Source of the DNA: Rothia nasimurium
Lineage (GTDB): Bacteria; Actinomycetota; Actinomycetes; Actinomycetales; Micrococcaceae
Assembly (NCBI RefSeq): GCF_928391935.1
Contig: NZ_CAKMTD010000001.1
Location: forward strand, 496,001-560,000
Direction of reading: 5' to 3'
DNA length: 64,000 nucleotides
The first letter of the stretch is position 1, and every line of letters begins with the position of its first letter. The translations under genes were made by a program, and so were the position numbers. The notes under the pieces were generated by a model. That model was given only the letters and a program-made list of their open reading frames with translations, did no database searches and was not told the origin of the DNA. Positions 44,557 through 53,072 of this stretch are shown here, piece after piece.

Positions 44557-46311
44557 ATGAGCACTCAGGCTACCACCCCAGAGTCCCGCCCCACCGCCTG
44601 GTGGCAGGAACCCGTCGTCTACCAGATTTACCCCCGCTCCTTTAACGATTCCAACGGCGATGGTATCGGCGACCTGCCCGGTATCACCGAGAAAATCCCC
44701 TACCTGGCCAAGCTCGGGGTGGACGTCGTCTGGCTCTCCCCCATTTATAAGTCCCCCAACGACGACAACGGCTACGACATCAGCGACTACCGCGACATCA
44801 TGGACGAATTCGGCACCATGGCGGACTTCGATGAGCTCCTTGAAACCGCCCACGCCGCCGGTATCAAAATCATGATGGACCTGGTCGTCAACCACACCTC
44901 CGATGAGCACGACTGGTTCGTGCAGGCCAAGAGCAGCCGGGAGAACCCCTACCGCGACTACTACATCTGGAAGGACCCGGTAGGCTACACCGAGGACGGC
45001 ACCCCGATCCCGCCCAATAACTGGGTCGCGGCCTTCTCCCCCTCCGTCTGGGAATGGGAGCCTGCCACCGAGCAGTTCTACCTGCACCTCTTCTCCACCA
45101 AGCAGCCCGACCTCAACTGGGAAAACCCGGTCGTGCGCAACGAGGTCTACGACCTCATGCGCTTCTGGCTCGATAAGGGCGTCGATGGCTTCCGCATGGA
45201 CGTTATCAACCTGATTTCCAAGGACCCCGCCTACCCGGACGACCCCCAGGTAGCAGCCGGGGGCGGCACCGACTCCATTACCATGGCAGCCAACGGCCCC
45301 CGCGTCCACGAGTACCTGGCAGAGATGAACCGCGAGGTCCTCTCCCACTACCCCGTCATTACCGTCGGTGAGGCCCCCGGAGTCACCACCGCCGACGGCC
45401 TGCTCTACACCGGATTTGACCGCGGCGAACTCCAAACCCTCTTCCAGTTCGAACACATGGGCGTGGACGCCAACCCCAACCCCGCCCTGGGCAAGTGGAA
45501 CGATGAGCGTTTCGACCTGCGCGACCTCAAGCGGATTCTCACCAAGTGGCAGGTAGACCTGGCCGGCAAGGGCTGGAACGCCAACTACTGGAACAACCAC
45601 GACCAGCCCCGCGCCGTCTCCCGCTTCGGCAACGATTCACCCGAGTACCGGGTTCTCTCCGCCAAAATGCTGGGTACTGTGCTACACGGTATGGCAGGTA
45701 CCCCCTACATCTACCAGGGTGAAGAGCTGGGCATGACCAACGTCTTCTTCACCGACCTGGCCGACTACAACGACCTGGAAATCCACGACCACTACGCCAA
45801 GCTGGTCGGCTCCGGTGTAGTCGATCACGACACCATGCTTCGCTACATCTCAGCCTCAGGCCGCGACAACGCCCGCACCCCCATGCAGTGGACGGCCGGT
45901 GAGCAGGCTGGCTTCACCAGCGGCACCCCCTGGCTGAAGCTCAACCCCCGCTACACTGAAATCAACGCCGAGGCAGCCCTTGCCGATGAAAACTCGGTCT
46001 TCTACCACTACCGCGACCTCATCAATCTGCGCCACACCCACCCCATTATGGTCAACGGTGTTTATGAGCTGATTGATTCAGCAGAAGTACCCGCCACCGA
46101 AGACGGCCAGGTCTACGCCTACCTGCGCCAGGGTACCGGCCCCACCGATGGCCAAACCCTGCTGGTTATCGCCAACTTCACCGAGGACGTCCTGACCCGC
46201 ACCTTCACCGAACCGGCTGGCGAGCGCACTCTGATCAGCAGCAACTACGCCGACGACCAGGGCGCAACCCTGCGCCCCTACGAGGCAAAGATTTACCTCT
46301 ACCAGCAGTAA
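44557..46311 (+). CDS. GH13 alpha-glucosidase 1 (oligo-1,6-glucosidase-like)
   Basis: 584 residues. Retaining GH13 with nucleophile Asp215 (GFRMDVINLIS), acid/base Glu272 (VGEAPG) and stabiliser Asp349 (NNHDQPR). Residue 216 after the nucleophile is Val, which in characterised GH13 alpha-glucosidases goes with alpha-1,6 preference (oligo-1,6-glucosidase, trehalose-6-P hydrolase). The paralogue at 46521 has Ala there. Cytoplasmic. Start follows GAAAGGAAG. Substrate could be phosphorylated by the PTS. Confidence 0.92.
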   Translation: MSTQATTPESRPTAWWQEPVVYQIYPRSFNDSNGDGIGDLPGITEKIPYLAKLGVDVVWLSPIYKSPNDDNGYDISDYRDIMDEFGTMADFDELLETAHAAGIKIMMDLVVNHTSDEHDWFVQAKSSRENPYRDYYIWKDPVGYTEDGTPIPPNNWVAAFSPSVWEWEPATEQFYLHLFSTKQPDLNWENPVVRNEVYDLMRFWLDKGVDGFRMDVINLISKDPAYPDDPQVAAGGGTDSITMAANGPRVHEYLAEMNREVLSHYPVITVGEAPGVTTADGLLYTGFDRGELQTLFQFEHMGVDANPNPALGKWNDERFDLRDLKRILTKWQVDLAGKGWNANYWNNHDQPRAVSRFGNDSPEYRVLSAKMLGTVLHGMAGTPYIYQGEELGMTNVFFTDLADYNDLEIHDHYAKLVGSGVVDHDTMLRYISASGRDNARTPMQWTAGEQAGFTSGTPWLKLNPRYTEINAEAALADENSVFYHYRDLINLRHTHPIMVNGVYELIDSAEVPATEDGQVYAYLRQGTGPTDGQTLLVIANFTEDVLTRTFTEPAGERTLISSNYADDQGATLRPYEAKIYLYQQ

Positions 46312-46337
46312 CCAACCCGAAAGGGTGTAGTGACGTC

Positions 46338-46450
46338 GGGAGGGCGGACAGGCGCCGCGCCGACAACCGCTCTCGCTGGCTCGCAGAGCTCGCAAGCGAT
46401 TCACCGCCAGCCCCGATCCACGTCGGCTGCCGGCGCCGTCCTCCCCTCCC
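46338..46450 (+). repeat. Long palindromic element C (core family)
   Basis: G+C-rich imperfect arms (GGGAGGG..GGACAGGCGCCG and CGGCGCCGTCC..CCCTCCC) with an inner CCGAC/GTCGG pair. Core reads CTCTCGCTGGCTCGCAGAGCTCGC...GATTCACCGCCAGCCCC. It lies 26 nt after the stop of the first GH13 gene, in sense orientation, between the two alpha-glucosidase genes. Confidence 0.75.
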
Positions 46451-46520
46451 TCCCCGGGCCCCTCATCAGGGCACCGGGGCTAGGAACTTTTTTCACTCAA
46501 TCAGAAAAGGACATATAAGC

Positions 46521-48260
46521 ATGGCAAATAATTCAGGTAAGACCTGGTGGAAGGAAGCGGTCGTCTACCAGATTTGGCCGCGCAGCTTCAACGACTCCAA
46601 TGGCGACGGTATCGGCGATATCCCCGGTATCACCGAGCGCCTGCCCTACCTGGCAGACCTAGGAATTAACGTCATCTGGCTTTCCCCCGTCTTCGCCTCC
46701 CCAAACGACGACATGGGCTACGACATCTCCGACTACCGGGCTATTATGCCCGAGTTCGGCACCATGGACGACTTCGATACCATGCTCGAAACCGCCCACT
46801 CCCTCGGAATCAAGATCCTGATGGATCTGGTGGTCAACCACTCCTCCGATGAGCACGAGTGGTTCGAAAAGTCCCGGGCCTCCCGCGATAACGACTACCG
46901 CGACTACTACATCTGGCGGGATTCATCGGGCGTCGATGAGGACGGCAAGCCCCTGCCCCCCAATAACTGGGGCAGCGAGTTCGGCGGCCCGGCCTGGGAA
47001 TACGATGAAACCACCGACCAGTGGTACCTGCACATGTTCTCCCGCAAGCAGCCCGACCTCAACTGGGAGAACCCAAAGGTCCGCCAGGAAATCTTTGACC
47101 TGGTCACCTTCTGGCTCGATAAGGGCGTCGATGGCTTCCGCCTGGACGCCATCAACATCATCTCCAAGCCCGAGGGCCTGCCCGATGACCCCAGCGTCGA
47201 CCCCGAGAAGCACTCCTCATCTATTCCTTTCGTGATTACCAACGGCACCAAGGTGCACGAGTGGATGCACGAGCTCAACATGGAAACCTTCGACAAGTAC
47301 GACTGCATGACCGTGGGCGAGATGAGCGCCACCGGGCCGGACGAGGCCGTCCGGTTCTCAGGCTTCACCACCGATGAGCTGCACATGATCTTCCATTTTG
47401 AGCACATGGGTCTTGATTCAGACCCCGAAACCGGCATGGGCAAGTGGTCTTACAAGCCCGTGCAGCTGACGGAGATGAAGGAAATCTTGAACACCTGGCA
47501 GACTGAGTTGGACGGCAAGGCCTGGGGTTCGCTCTACTGGAACAACCACGACCAGCCCCGCGTTATCTCCCGCTTTGGTAACGATTCACCCGAGTACCGG
47601 GAGCTTTCCGGCAAGATGCTGGCTACTGTGCTGCACGGTATGCAGGGCACCCCCTACATCTATCAGGGCGAAGAGTTCGGCATGACCAACGTGCAGTTCG
47701 ACTCGATCGAGGACTATAAGGACCTTGATTCGATTAACTTCTACACCGATATGGTCACCGAGCACGACCGCATGAGCTCGGATGAGGCTATGGCCCTGAT
47801 TTACGCCAAGGGCCGCGATAACGCCCGCACCCCGGTGCAGTGGAGCGCGGATGCCGGTGCCGGCTTTACGACCGGCACCCCCTGGATTGGGCTCAATGAG
47901 AACTACACCGAGATCAACGCGGCTGAGGCTGTGGCTCGTGAGGATTCGCTGTGGCACTATTACCGCCAGCTGGTAGCCCTGCGCCGCGGTGAGCTCAAGG
48001 ACCTGCTGGTCTACGCCTCTTTCGTACCTCTGGACCCTGAAGATTCTGAGGTATACGCCTACGAGCGCCACGGGGACAGAGAGAAGCTGCTGGTCGTCGC
48101 TAACTTTACCGACGGCGTCCTGACCCGCTCTTACCAGGTGCTGGACGGTGCGGATGCTCGGGTGGTGCTGTCCAACTACGCGGACGCCGCCGAGCAGGCT
48201 GCTGAGGCTGAGCTGACTCTGCGCCCCTACGAGGCCCGGATCTACCGTATCGCTGCCTAA
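46521..48260 (+). CDS. GH13 alpha-glucosidase 2 (paralogue)
   Basis: 579 residues, clearly a paralogue of the preceding gene by collinear sequence (VVYQIWPRSFNDSNGDGIGDIPGI in both). Nucleophile Asp209 (GFRLDAINIIS), acid/base Glu267 (VGEMSA), stabiliser Asp344 (NNHDQPR). Residue 210 is Ala, which suggests alpha-1,4 rather than alpha-1,6 preference. The two enzymes may therefore divide maltose-type and isomaltose-type substrates. Start ATG 46521 follows AAAAGGACAT. Terminator at 48271. Confidence 0.92.
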   Translation: MANNSGKTWWKEAVVYQIWPRSFNDSNGDGIGDIPGITERLPYLADLGINVIWLSPVFASPNDDMGYDISDYRAIMPEFGTMDDFDTMLETAHSLGIKILMDLVVNHSSDEHEWFEKSRASRDNDYRDYYIWRDSSGVDEDGKPLPPNNWGSEFGGPAWEYDETTDQWYLHMFSRKQPDLNWENPKVRQEIFDLVTFWLDKGVDGFRLDAINIISKPEGLPDDPSVDPEKHSSSIPFVITNGTKVHEWMHELNMETFDKYDCMTVGEMSATGPDEAVRFSGFTTDELHMIFHFEHMGLDSDPETGMGKWSYKPVQLTEMKEILNTWQTELDGKAWGSLYWNNHDQPRVISRFGNDSPEYRELSGKMLATVLHGMQGTPYIYQGEEFGMTNVQFDSIEDYKDLDSINFYTDMVTEHDRMSSDEAMALIYAKGRDNARTPVQWSADAGAGFTTGTPWIGLNENYTEINAAEAVAREDSLWHYYRQLVALRRGELKDLLVYASFVPLDPEDSEVYAYERHGDREKLLVVANFTDGVLTRSYQVLDGADARVVLSNYADAAEQAAEAELTLRPYEARIYRIAA

Positions 48261-48270
48261 GACTAGGTAC

Positions 48271-48321
48271 CATCTAAATCGGAAAAACCCACGAACCAGG
48301 TGGGTTTTTCTGATTTAGATG
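48271..48321. terminator. Strong terminator after the second GH13 gene
   Basis: CATCTAAATC...AAAAACCCAC / GTGGGTTTTT...GATTTAGATG, a 22-bp stem with one mismatch and T-runs. Confidence 0.85.
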
Positions 48322-48386
48322 GTCTTTTCTATTCACCGGTGCGTGGTACGCTGTGAACGCTCAATCACTTTAGAGAAAGGCCACCC

Positions 48387-48806
48387 ATGGCTATCCAGTT
48401 CAACCCCTACTTCACCTTCGCAGGTAACGCCCGCGAAGCCATCGAATTCTACGCTGAGGTTTTCGGCGGCGAACTCCAGCTGGCAACCTTCAAGGACTTC
48501 CAGGCCCCCGTCGCCCCCGAGCACGAAAACCTGGTCATGCACGCCGAACTCATCACCGAGCACGGCTTCAACCTGCGCGTGTCTGACGGCGCGGCCCTCT
48601 CCGAAGCCCCGGCCCAGGCCACCACCAACATGGAAGCCTCCCTCATCGGCCCCACCGAGGACGTTGACACCGCCCGCCCCTGGTTCGACAAGCTCTCCGA
48701 CGGCGCAACCAACATCCAGCCGCTGACCGCCGCCCCCTGGGGCGCCACCTTCGGCTCCCTCACCGACAAGTACGGCATCGCCTGGATGTTCAACTTCGGC
48801 GGCTAG
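48387..48806 (+). CDS. VOC/PhnB-like glyoxalase-fold protein
   Basis: 139 residues. Typical DUF1338/PhnB-type VOC single-domain pattern: FNPYFTFAGNAREAIEFYAEVFGGELQL at the start and WGATFGSLTDKYGIAWMFNF at the end. Metal ligands usual in other VOC enzymes are not all visible, and the catalytic role is unknown. AGAGAAAGG before the ATG. Monocistronic, with its own terminator after it (48826). Confidence 0.88.
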   Translation: MAIQFNPYFTFAGNAREAIEFYAEVFGGELQLATFKDFQAPVAPEHENLVMHAELITEHGFNLRVSDGAALSEAPAQATTNMEASLIGPTEDVDTARPWFDKLSDGATNIQPLTAAPWGATFGSLTDKYGIAWMFNFGG

Positions 48807-48825
48807 AACTTAGGTTTTTGTAGAA

Positions 48826-48870
48826 ACAGCCCCCGTCTGCTCCCTGTGTGGGAATAAGGACGGGGGCTGT
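48826..48870 (+). terminator. Terminator after the VOC gene
   Basis: ACAGCCCCCGTC / GACGGGGGCTGT, perfect 12-bp arms. Confidence 0.7.
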
Positions 48871-48880
48871 TCAGTTATAC

Positions 48881-48926
48881 GAGGCCCCAAGCGGCAGCCG
48901 CACTAAGACAACCAGCCACTCGCAAG
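48881..48926 (-). repeat. Left partial copy of the 93-bp repeat
   Basis: GAGGCCCCAAGCGGCAGCCG... through CACTCGCAAG matches the repeat units at 49505-49697. 48889-48926 and 49483-49520 agree at 30 of 38 positions and flank the A+T-rich gene. Confidence 0.8.
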
Positions 48927-48954
48927 TTCTTCTCTTCTTCGCCATGTCTCTTAA

Positions 48955-49467
48955 CTAAAATTTAGATATTAATTTTATCTCTTTTAACCTAGACAAATCG
49001 CTTTCAATATTTCCTGGAATATATGTTTCATACCAAGAATAAAAATGTTCAGCACCTTTAATTAAACTTTCAATAAACTTACAAGGAGAAGCCAAGTATC
49101 TTTTATAATCAACAGTAATAACAAGACCTGATGCACTCATCTTTAAAGAGAAATTTTTAGATTGAAAACCCAACTCAACATTCCCCTCCCCACATTCAAG
49201 TACTTGATAAATAACTTTCAATATCTTTGACCAGGTATCATACAGTTCTACAATTTCGATATCAGAAAATAAGTTCTTCTTGCCAGATTCTATAGCTATC
49301 AAACCCTCCGCCATATGACTCGACGGTTGCTTCTGCGCTTTCCATGCAATACTAGCCCCCAAAGGGTCTTCTTGTATTGATATTAACGACCCTACAGACT
49401 TCCCAGCGACAACACTCGTTACACAGGTGCAAGTTTGCACTTGTGCCCAACTAATATCTGGAATCAT
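48955..49467 (-). CDS. A+T-rich orphan gene, function unknown
   Basis: 170 residues, beginning MIPDISWAQVQTCTCVTS after GAGGTGATCT. The DNA is plainly richer in A and T than its neighbours, and its codons (AAT, ATA, AAA, TTT) differ from theirs, so it was probably acquired. The sequence is rich in Lys, Ser, Ile and aromatic residues, has two Cys near the start and no membrane helix (SGLVITVDYKRYLASPCKF, EHFYSWYETYIPG); I do not recognise a family. It lies inside the broken 93-bp repeat array, flanked by 38-bp related direct repeats. It may be a phage-defence, immunity or toxin-type cargo gene, but that is speculation. Confidence 0.7.
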   Translation of the reverse strand: MIPDISWAQVQTCTCVTSVVAGKSVGSLISIQEDPLGASIAWKAQKQPSSHMAEGLIAIESGKKNLFSDIEIVELYDTWSKILKVIYQVLECGEGNVELGFQSKNFSLKMSASGLVITVDYKRYLASPCKFIESLIKGAEHFYSWYETYIPGNIESDLSRLKEIKLISKF

Positions 49468-49527
49468 AGATCACCTCGGAGAAAGCGGCGTCCGCACTGA
49501 TTCAACCAGCTGCTCGCAGGCTCGCGG

Positions 49528-49558
49528 AATAAAAGAAAGGAGCGAGCAAGCTCGCCCC
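49528..49558 (-). terminator. Intrinsic terminator in repeat unit 1
   Basis: Minus strand: GGGGCGAGC-TT-GCTCGCTCC followed by TTTCTTTTATT. Confidence 0.75.
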
Positions 49559-49620
49559 CTCCCCCGAGGCCCGCAAGCGGCAGCCACACTAAGTCAACTA
49601 AACCGCTCGCAGGCTCGCGG

Positions 49621-49651
49621 AATAAAAGAAAGGAGCGAGCAAGCTCGCCCC
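49621..49651 (-). terminator. Intrinsic terminator in repeat unit 2
   Basis: Same stem and T-run as unit 1, 93 bp away. Confidence 0.75.
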
Positions 49652-49711
49652 CTCCCCCGAGGCCTGCAAGCGACAGCCACGCTAAGTCAGCTAAACCGCT
49701 CGCAGGCTCGC

Positions 49712-49762
49712 GGAATAACAAAAATTTTATTTTCCCCTGTTGGGGAAAATTTTTGTTATTCC
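49712..49762 (-). terminator. Hairpin at the guaA 3' end
   Basis: GGAATAACAAAAAT / ATTTTTGTTATTCC (perfect 14-bp arms) with inner TTTCCCC/GGGGAAA and a 5-nt bulge. It includes the guaA stop codon and is followed by the repeat array. Confidence 0.65.
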
Positions 49763-51348
49763 CACTCAATCGTTCCCGGAGGCTTTGAGGTCACGTCCAG
49801 AACCACACGGTTCACCTCAGCAACCTCATTCGTAATCCGGTTAGAAATCTTCGCCAGCAGGTCATAGGGCAGGCGTGACCAATCAGCAGTCATCGCGTCC
49901 TCAGACGAGACCGGGCGCAACACAATCGGGTGACCGTAGGTACGGCCGTCCCCCTGCACACCCACGGAGCGAACGTCCGCCAGCAGCACCACGGGGCACT
50001 GCCAGATCTCCTCGTCCATACCAGCGGCAGTCAGTTCCTCGCGCACAATCAGGTCAGCAGCGCGCAGGATATCCAGGTTGTGCTTATTAACCTCACCAAT
50101 CACGCGGATGCCCAGGCCGGGGCCGGGGAAAGGCTGACGGGCAACAATCTTCTCAGGCACACCCAGCTCACGGCCAATAGCGCGAACCTCGTCCTTAAAG
50201 AGGGTGCGCAGGGGCTCAACCAGCTCAAACTGCAGGTCATCAGGCAGACCGCCCACGTTGTGGTGAGACTTAATATTCGCAGCGCCCTCGCCGCCGCCAG
50301 ATTCAACAACATCCGGGTAGAGGGTACCCTGTACCAGGAACTTAATATCAGTGCCCTCAGCACCGGCCTCTTCAATCAGCTTGCGCTGGGCAGCTTCGAA
50401 GGAGCGGATGAACTCGCGGCCAATAGCCTTACGCTTAGCCTCGGGCTCAGTAATACCGGCCAGGGCACCCAAGAAGCGCTCTGACTCATCGATGGTCACA
50501 ACCTTGATACCCATGGTTGAAGCGTAATCCTGCTCAACCTGTTCACGCTCGCCCTCACGCAGCAGACCGTGATCAATGAAGAAGCAGGTGAGCTGATCGC
50601 CCACAGCCTTGTGCACCAGGGCAGCGGCCACAGAAGAATCCACGCCACCAGACAGGGCACAAATCACCTGATCATCGCCCACCTGCTCGCGGATCTTAGC
50701 GACCTGCTCCTCGATGATGTTGCCGGTAGACCAGGTCTTCTTCAGACCCGCTACGTTGAAGAGGAAGTTCTCCAGGGCAACCTGGCCGTAGTCGGAGTGC
50801 TTAACCTCGGGGTGCCACTGCACGCCACCGAACTTACGCTTCTCATCGACGAAAGCTGCAACAGCAGCGCCGGGGGTCTGGGCCAGTACCTCAAAGCCCT
50901 CGGGGGCTACAGAAACGGAGTCGCCGTGGCTCATCCAAACATTCTGGGTCTTGGGGGTACCGGTCAGGAAGGAGGAGTTCTCGGCGCAGACCACGGCGTC
51001 GGTTGCCCCGTACTCGCGCAGGCCGGTCTTGGCGACGGTGCCGCCCAGGGTCTGGGCCATGACCTGGAAGCCGTAGCAGATACCGAAGACGGGTACGCCA
51101 GCCTCAAACATGGCGATGTCACCCTTGGGGGCGCCGTCCTCGTACACGGACGAGGGACCACCAGAAAGAATAATTGCGGCCGGGTTCTTGGCCAGCATTT
51201 TCTCGGTGGGCATGGTGTGGGGTACCAGCTCGGAGTAGACACCGGCCTCACGCACGCGGCGGGCGATGAGCTGGGCGTACTGGGCGCCGTAGTCGACGAC
51301 CAGGACGGGGCGCTCTTCGAGCTCCTCGATGGGGTTGTGGGTAGTCAC
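49756..51348 (-). CDS. guaA: GMP synthase (glutamine-hydrolysing)
   Basis: Final step of GMP synthesis: amination of XMP. 530 residues. Class I glutamine amidotransferase domain with Cys91 (GICYGFQ), His179 and Glu181 ([11 protein letters not shown]); ATP pyrophosphatase domain with the P-loop SGGVDSS (233-239); C-terminal dimerisation domain ending PPGTIEWE. Closes the guaB-guaB3-surf1-DUF3817-guaA block, all on the minus strand. Confidence 0.97.
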   Translation of the reverse strand: MTTHNPIEELEERPVLVVDYGAQYAQLIARRVREAGVYSELVPHTMPTEKMLAKNPAAIILSGGPSSVYEDGAPKGDIAMFEAGVPVFGICYGFQVMAQTLGGTVAKTGLREYGATDAVVCAENSSFLTGTPKTQNVWMSHGDSVSVAPEGFEVLAQTPGAAVAAFVDEKRKFGGVQWHPEVKHSDYGQVALENFLFNVAGLKKTWSTGNIIEEQVAKIREQVGDDQVICALSGGVDSSVAAALVHKAVGDQLTCFFIDHGLLREGEREQVEQDYASTMGIKVVTIDESERFLGALAGITEPEAKRKAIGREFIRSFEAAQRKLIEEAGAEGTDIKFLVQGTLYPDVVESGGGEGAANIKSHHNVGGLPDDLQFELVEPLRTLFKDEVRAIGRELGVPEKIVARQPFPGPGLGIRVIGEVNKHNLDILRAADLIVREELTAAGMDEEIWQCPVVLLADVRSVGVQGDGRTYGHPIVLRPVSSEDAMTADWSRLPYDLLAKISNRITNEVAEVNRVVLDVTSKPPGTIEWE

Positions 51349-51417
51349 AGGTATTTACCTTTTCGGTTGGGGTTGGAGGGTAATCCTTGGGTTCTATTCT
51401 AGTTCAGCTGGCGCCGG

Positions 51418-51969
51418 TTAGTAGCGCTTGGTGGCCTGCGGGTTGGCTGCCAGGAGAGCCAGGGTTTCAGCGTAGATCTTGCGTTCGACGATGAAGGAGA
51501 GGAAGGGAACCACGCCACCCAGGGCCATGACGATCATCTGGGGCAGGGCCCAGCGCATGAGCAGCCAGAGGCGGAAGCAGGCTAGCAGGTAGATGACGTA
51601 GAACCAGCCGTGAATGATCAGGATCCAGGTGGAAATGTTCAGGCCGCCGTGCAGGTTCTCGGTTTCTAGGTTGAGCCAGCCCAGGGCTACGGTTTCGCCG
51701 GTCTGGGCGTTGGTTGCACCGGCGACGAGGTCGTAGCCGAAGATGTAGCGGCTGACCATTTCTGCAACGAGCAGCAGCAGGAAGGTACCTGAGATCCAGG
51801 CGCACCACTTGTAGAAGGTAAGGGCCCCGCGAATCTGGGATTCGGTGCCACCAAATTTCTTGCGGACGGTGAAGCCGCCCTTGCTGTTGACCTGGGAGGC
51901 GCCGTCGGCGAGGGTGACTTTCTTGCCGTCGGTGCGTTCGGTGGGGCGGGGGGCTGGCTTCTCGCTCAC
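51418..51969 (-). CDS. DUF3817 membrane protein
   Basis: 183 residues from GTG 51969, which has AAGGAAGAG 6 nt upstream; an alternative ATG at 52038 would overlap surf1. Three membrane segments (YKWCAWISGTFLLLLVAEMV; NISTWILIIHGWFYVIYLLACFRLWLLMRW; MIVMALGGVVPFLSFIVERKIY) match DUF3817, an actinobacterial family of unknown function. Its N-terminal region is polar. Lies between surf1 and guaA, 70 bp upstream of guaA. Confidence 0.85.
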   Translation of the reverse strand: MSEKPAPRPTERTDGKKVTLADGASQVNSKGGFTVRKKFGGTESQIRGALTFYKWCAWISGTFLLLLVAEMVSRYIFGYDLVAGATNAQTGETVALGWLNLETENLHGGLNISTWILIIHGWFYVIYLLACFRLWLLMRWALPQMIVMALGGVVPFLSFIVERKIYAETLALLAANPQATKRY

Positions 51970-52024
51970 GGTGGTCTCTTCCTTAGGTTCGGCTAGTGGG
52001 TTGGTAGGGGGTGAGGACGGCCTG

Positions 52025-52978
52025 TTAGCGGCTTGCATCCTGGACGTGACTGTGGGGGTTCACGTCATCGAAGAAGTAGTAGGCGTCGTCGGCTGGGTCG
52101 TAGTAGTAGGGCCGGCCGGTGGCTTCGTCGACCCAGTACTCACCTTCATATTCGAAGTAGAGGGCGGGGTTGGCGTCCTTGTCGACGCTGTCTTTGAGCA
52201 TACGCCACCAGATGTAGAGGGCGAAGCCGGCGAAGACGAGCCATTCGATGGCGTAGAAGATGTTGAGCCAGTCGAGGGAGGTGTCGGTGACCTGGTCGGC
52301 TCGGATGGGGGTGTAGGTTTCGCTCTGCCCGATGACGGTTGCGGTCGGGGCGATGGTCCCTTCAGGGGTGAGTGGGGTTGAGCCGGTGGTTTCGGAGTCT
52401 GCTGTGAGGATTCCGTTGTAGAGGGCGGCGTTCCAGACGTTGGTGAGGTAGGAGGAGTTAGCTGAGGCCAGGGTCCGTCCTTGCTGCTGGCCGGTCTCGC
52501 TCAGCTGGTTGGTGCCGAGTGGGGGGTCGTTCCCGACGATTCGCCCGGCAACTGTTAGGGGCCCTGTGGGTTCTGCAGGGATTTCTGCTTGTGAGGTCCA
52601 GGCTCGTGCAACGGTCAGGCCGCGTTTCCCCTCCCCCAGGCTGGTGTGTACGGTGTCGCTACCGTCTGGGATGAACAGGGCGACGACCCAGTAGCCGTGG
52701 ACGCCGTCGTTCAGCTTGTTTTCGACCAGGAAACTTGATCCTGGTACGTAGGTGCCGGTGGCTTCTACAACGGTATCGACTTCGTCGAGGCCCAGGACGT
52801 CGTGGGGTTTGAAGATGTCGCTGTAGGGCCTGACCCTATCTTTGTCGGGGTCAGCTAACCGGGTTCCTGAGGTGGAGGCGTTGAGCTGCCAGGAGCTCAA
52901 CCACACAAATCCGGTGACGAGAGCGAGCACCGCAACTAGACCCATGAGCCACCGGGGGGTTAGGGCTGTTTTGAGCAC
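52025..52978 (-). CDS. SURF1 family protein (cytochrome oxidase assembly)
   Basis: 317 residues. Two membrane helices (LTPRWLMGLVAVLALVTGFVWLSSWQL at the start; LDWLNIFYAIEWLVFAGFALYIWW near residue 240) with the large extracytoplasmic SURF1 domain between, including VARAWTSQAEIPAEPTGPLTVAGRIVGNDPPLG. SURF1 helps insert heme into the aa3-type cytochrome oxidase. The C-terminus is an actinobacterial cytoplasmic extension with many acidic and aromatic residues. Common neighbour of guaA/guaB genes in the Micrococcaceae. Confidence 0.88.
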   Translation of the reverse strand: MLKTALTPRWLMGLVAVLALVTGFVWLSSWQLNASTSGTRLADPDKDRVRPYSDIFKPHDVLGLDEVDTVVEATGTYVPGSSFLVENKLNDGVHGYWVVALFIPDGSDTVHTSLGEGKRGLTVARAWTSQAEIPAEPTGPLTVAGRIVGNDPPLGTNQLSETGQQQGRTLASANSSYLTNVWNAALYNGILTADSETTGSTPLTPEGTIAPTATVIGQSETYTPIRADQVTDTSLDWLNIFYAIEWLVFAGFALYIWWRMLKDSVDKDANPALYFEYEGEYWVDEATGRPYYYDPADDAYYFFDDVNPHSHVQDASR

Positions 52979-53021
52979 GGGCTTACCTTTTCTGGACGTG
53001 GGGGTGAAGTTGCGGTGAAAG

Positions 53022-53066
53022 CAGGTAAGCCCTGCCTGCGGTGGTGGGCCGAGGCAGGGCTACCTG
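53022..53066 (-). terminator. Terminator downstream of guaB3
   Basis: CAGGTAAGCCCTGCC / GGCAGGGCTACCTG, imperfect stem with one mismatch. Confidence 0.6.
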
Positions 53067-53072
53067 TTAGGT

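Larger units (their letters stand above)
49483..49711 (-). repeat. 93-bp tandem repeat array (two full units plus partial ones)
   Basis: Units beginning GCTCGCAGGCTCGCGGAAT start at 49512, 49605 and 49698 (period 93); the third is partial. The two full units differ at only a few positions. A degenerate partial unit precedes at 49483-49511. On the minus strand each full unit contains an intrinsic terminator. The array separates guaA from the A+T-rich gene. Confidence 0.9.

Noticed and set aside
49505..49711. CRISPR array
   Set aside because: The repeat is 93 bp with no spacers and only two full units; no cas genes.
49464..49769. A 101-codon frame with 31-residue repeats across the 93-bp array, overlapping the orphan gene start by 4 nt
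   Set aside because: The period is a multiple of three, so any frame repeats. It begins with TTG inside guaA and crosses three terminator hairpins; no support for translation.
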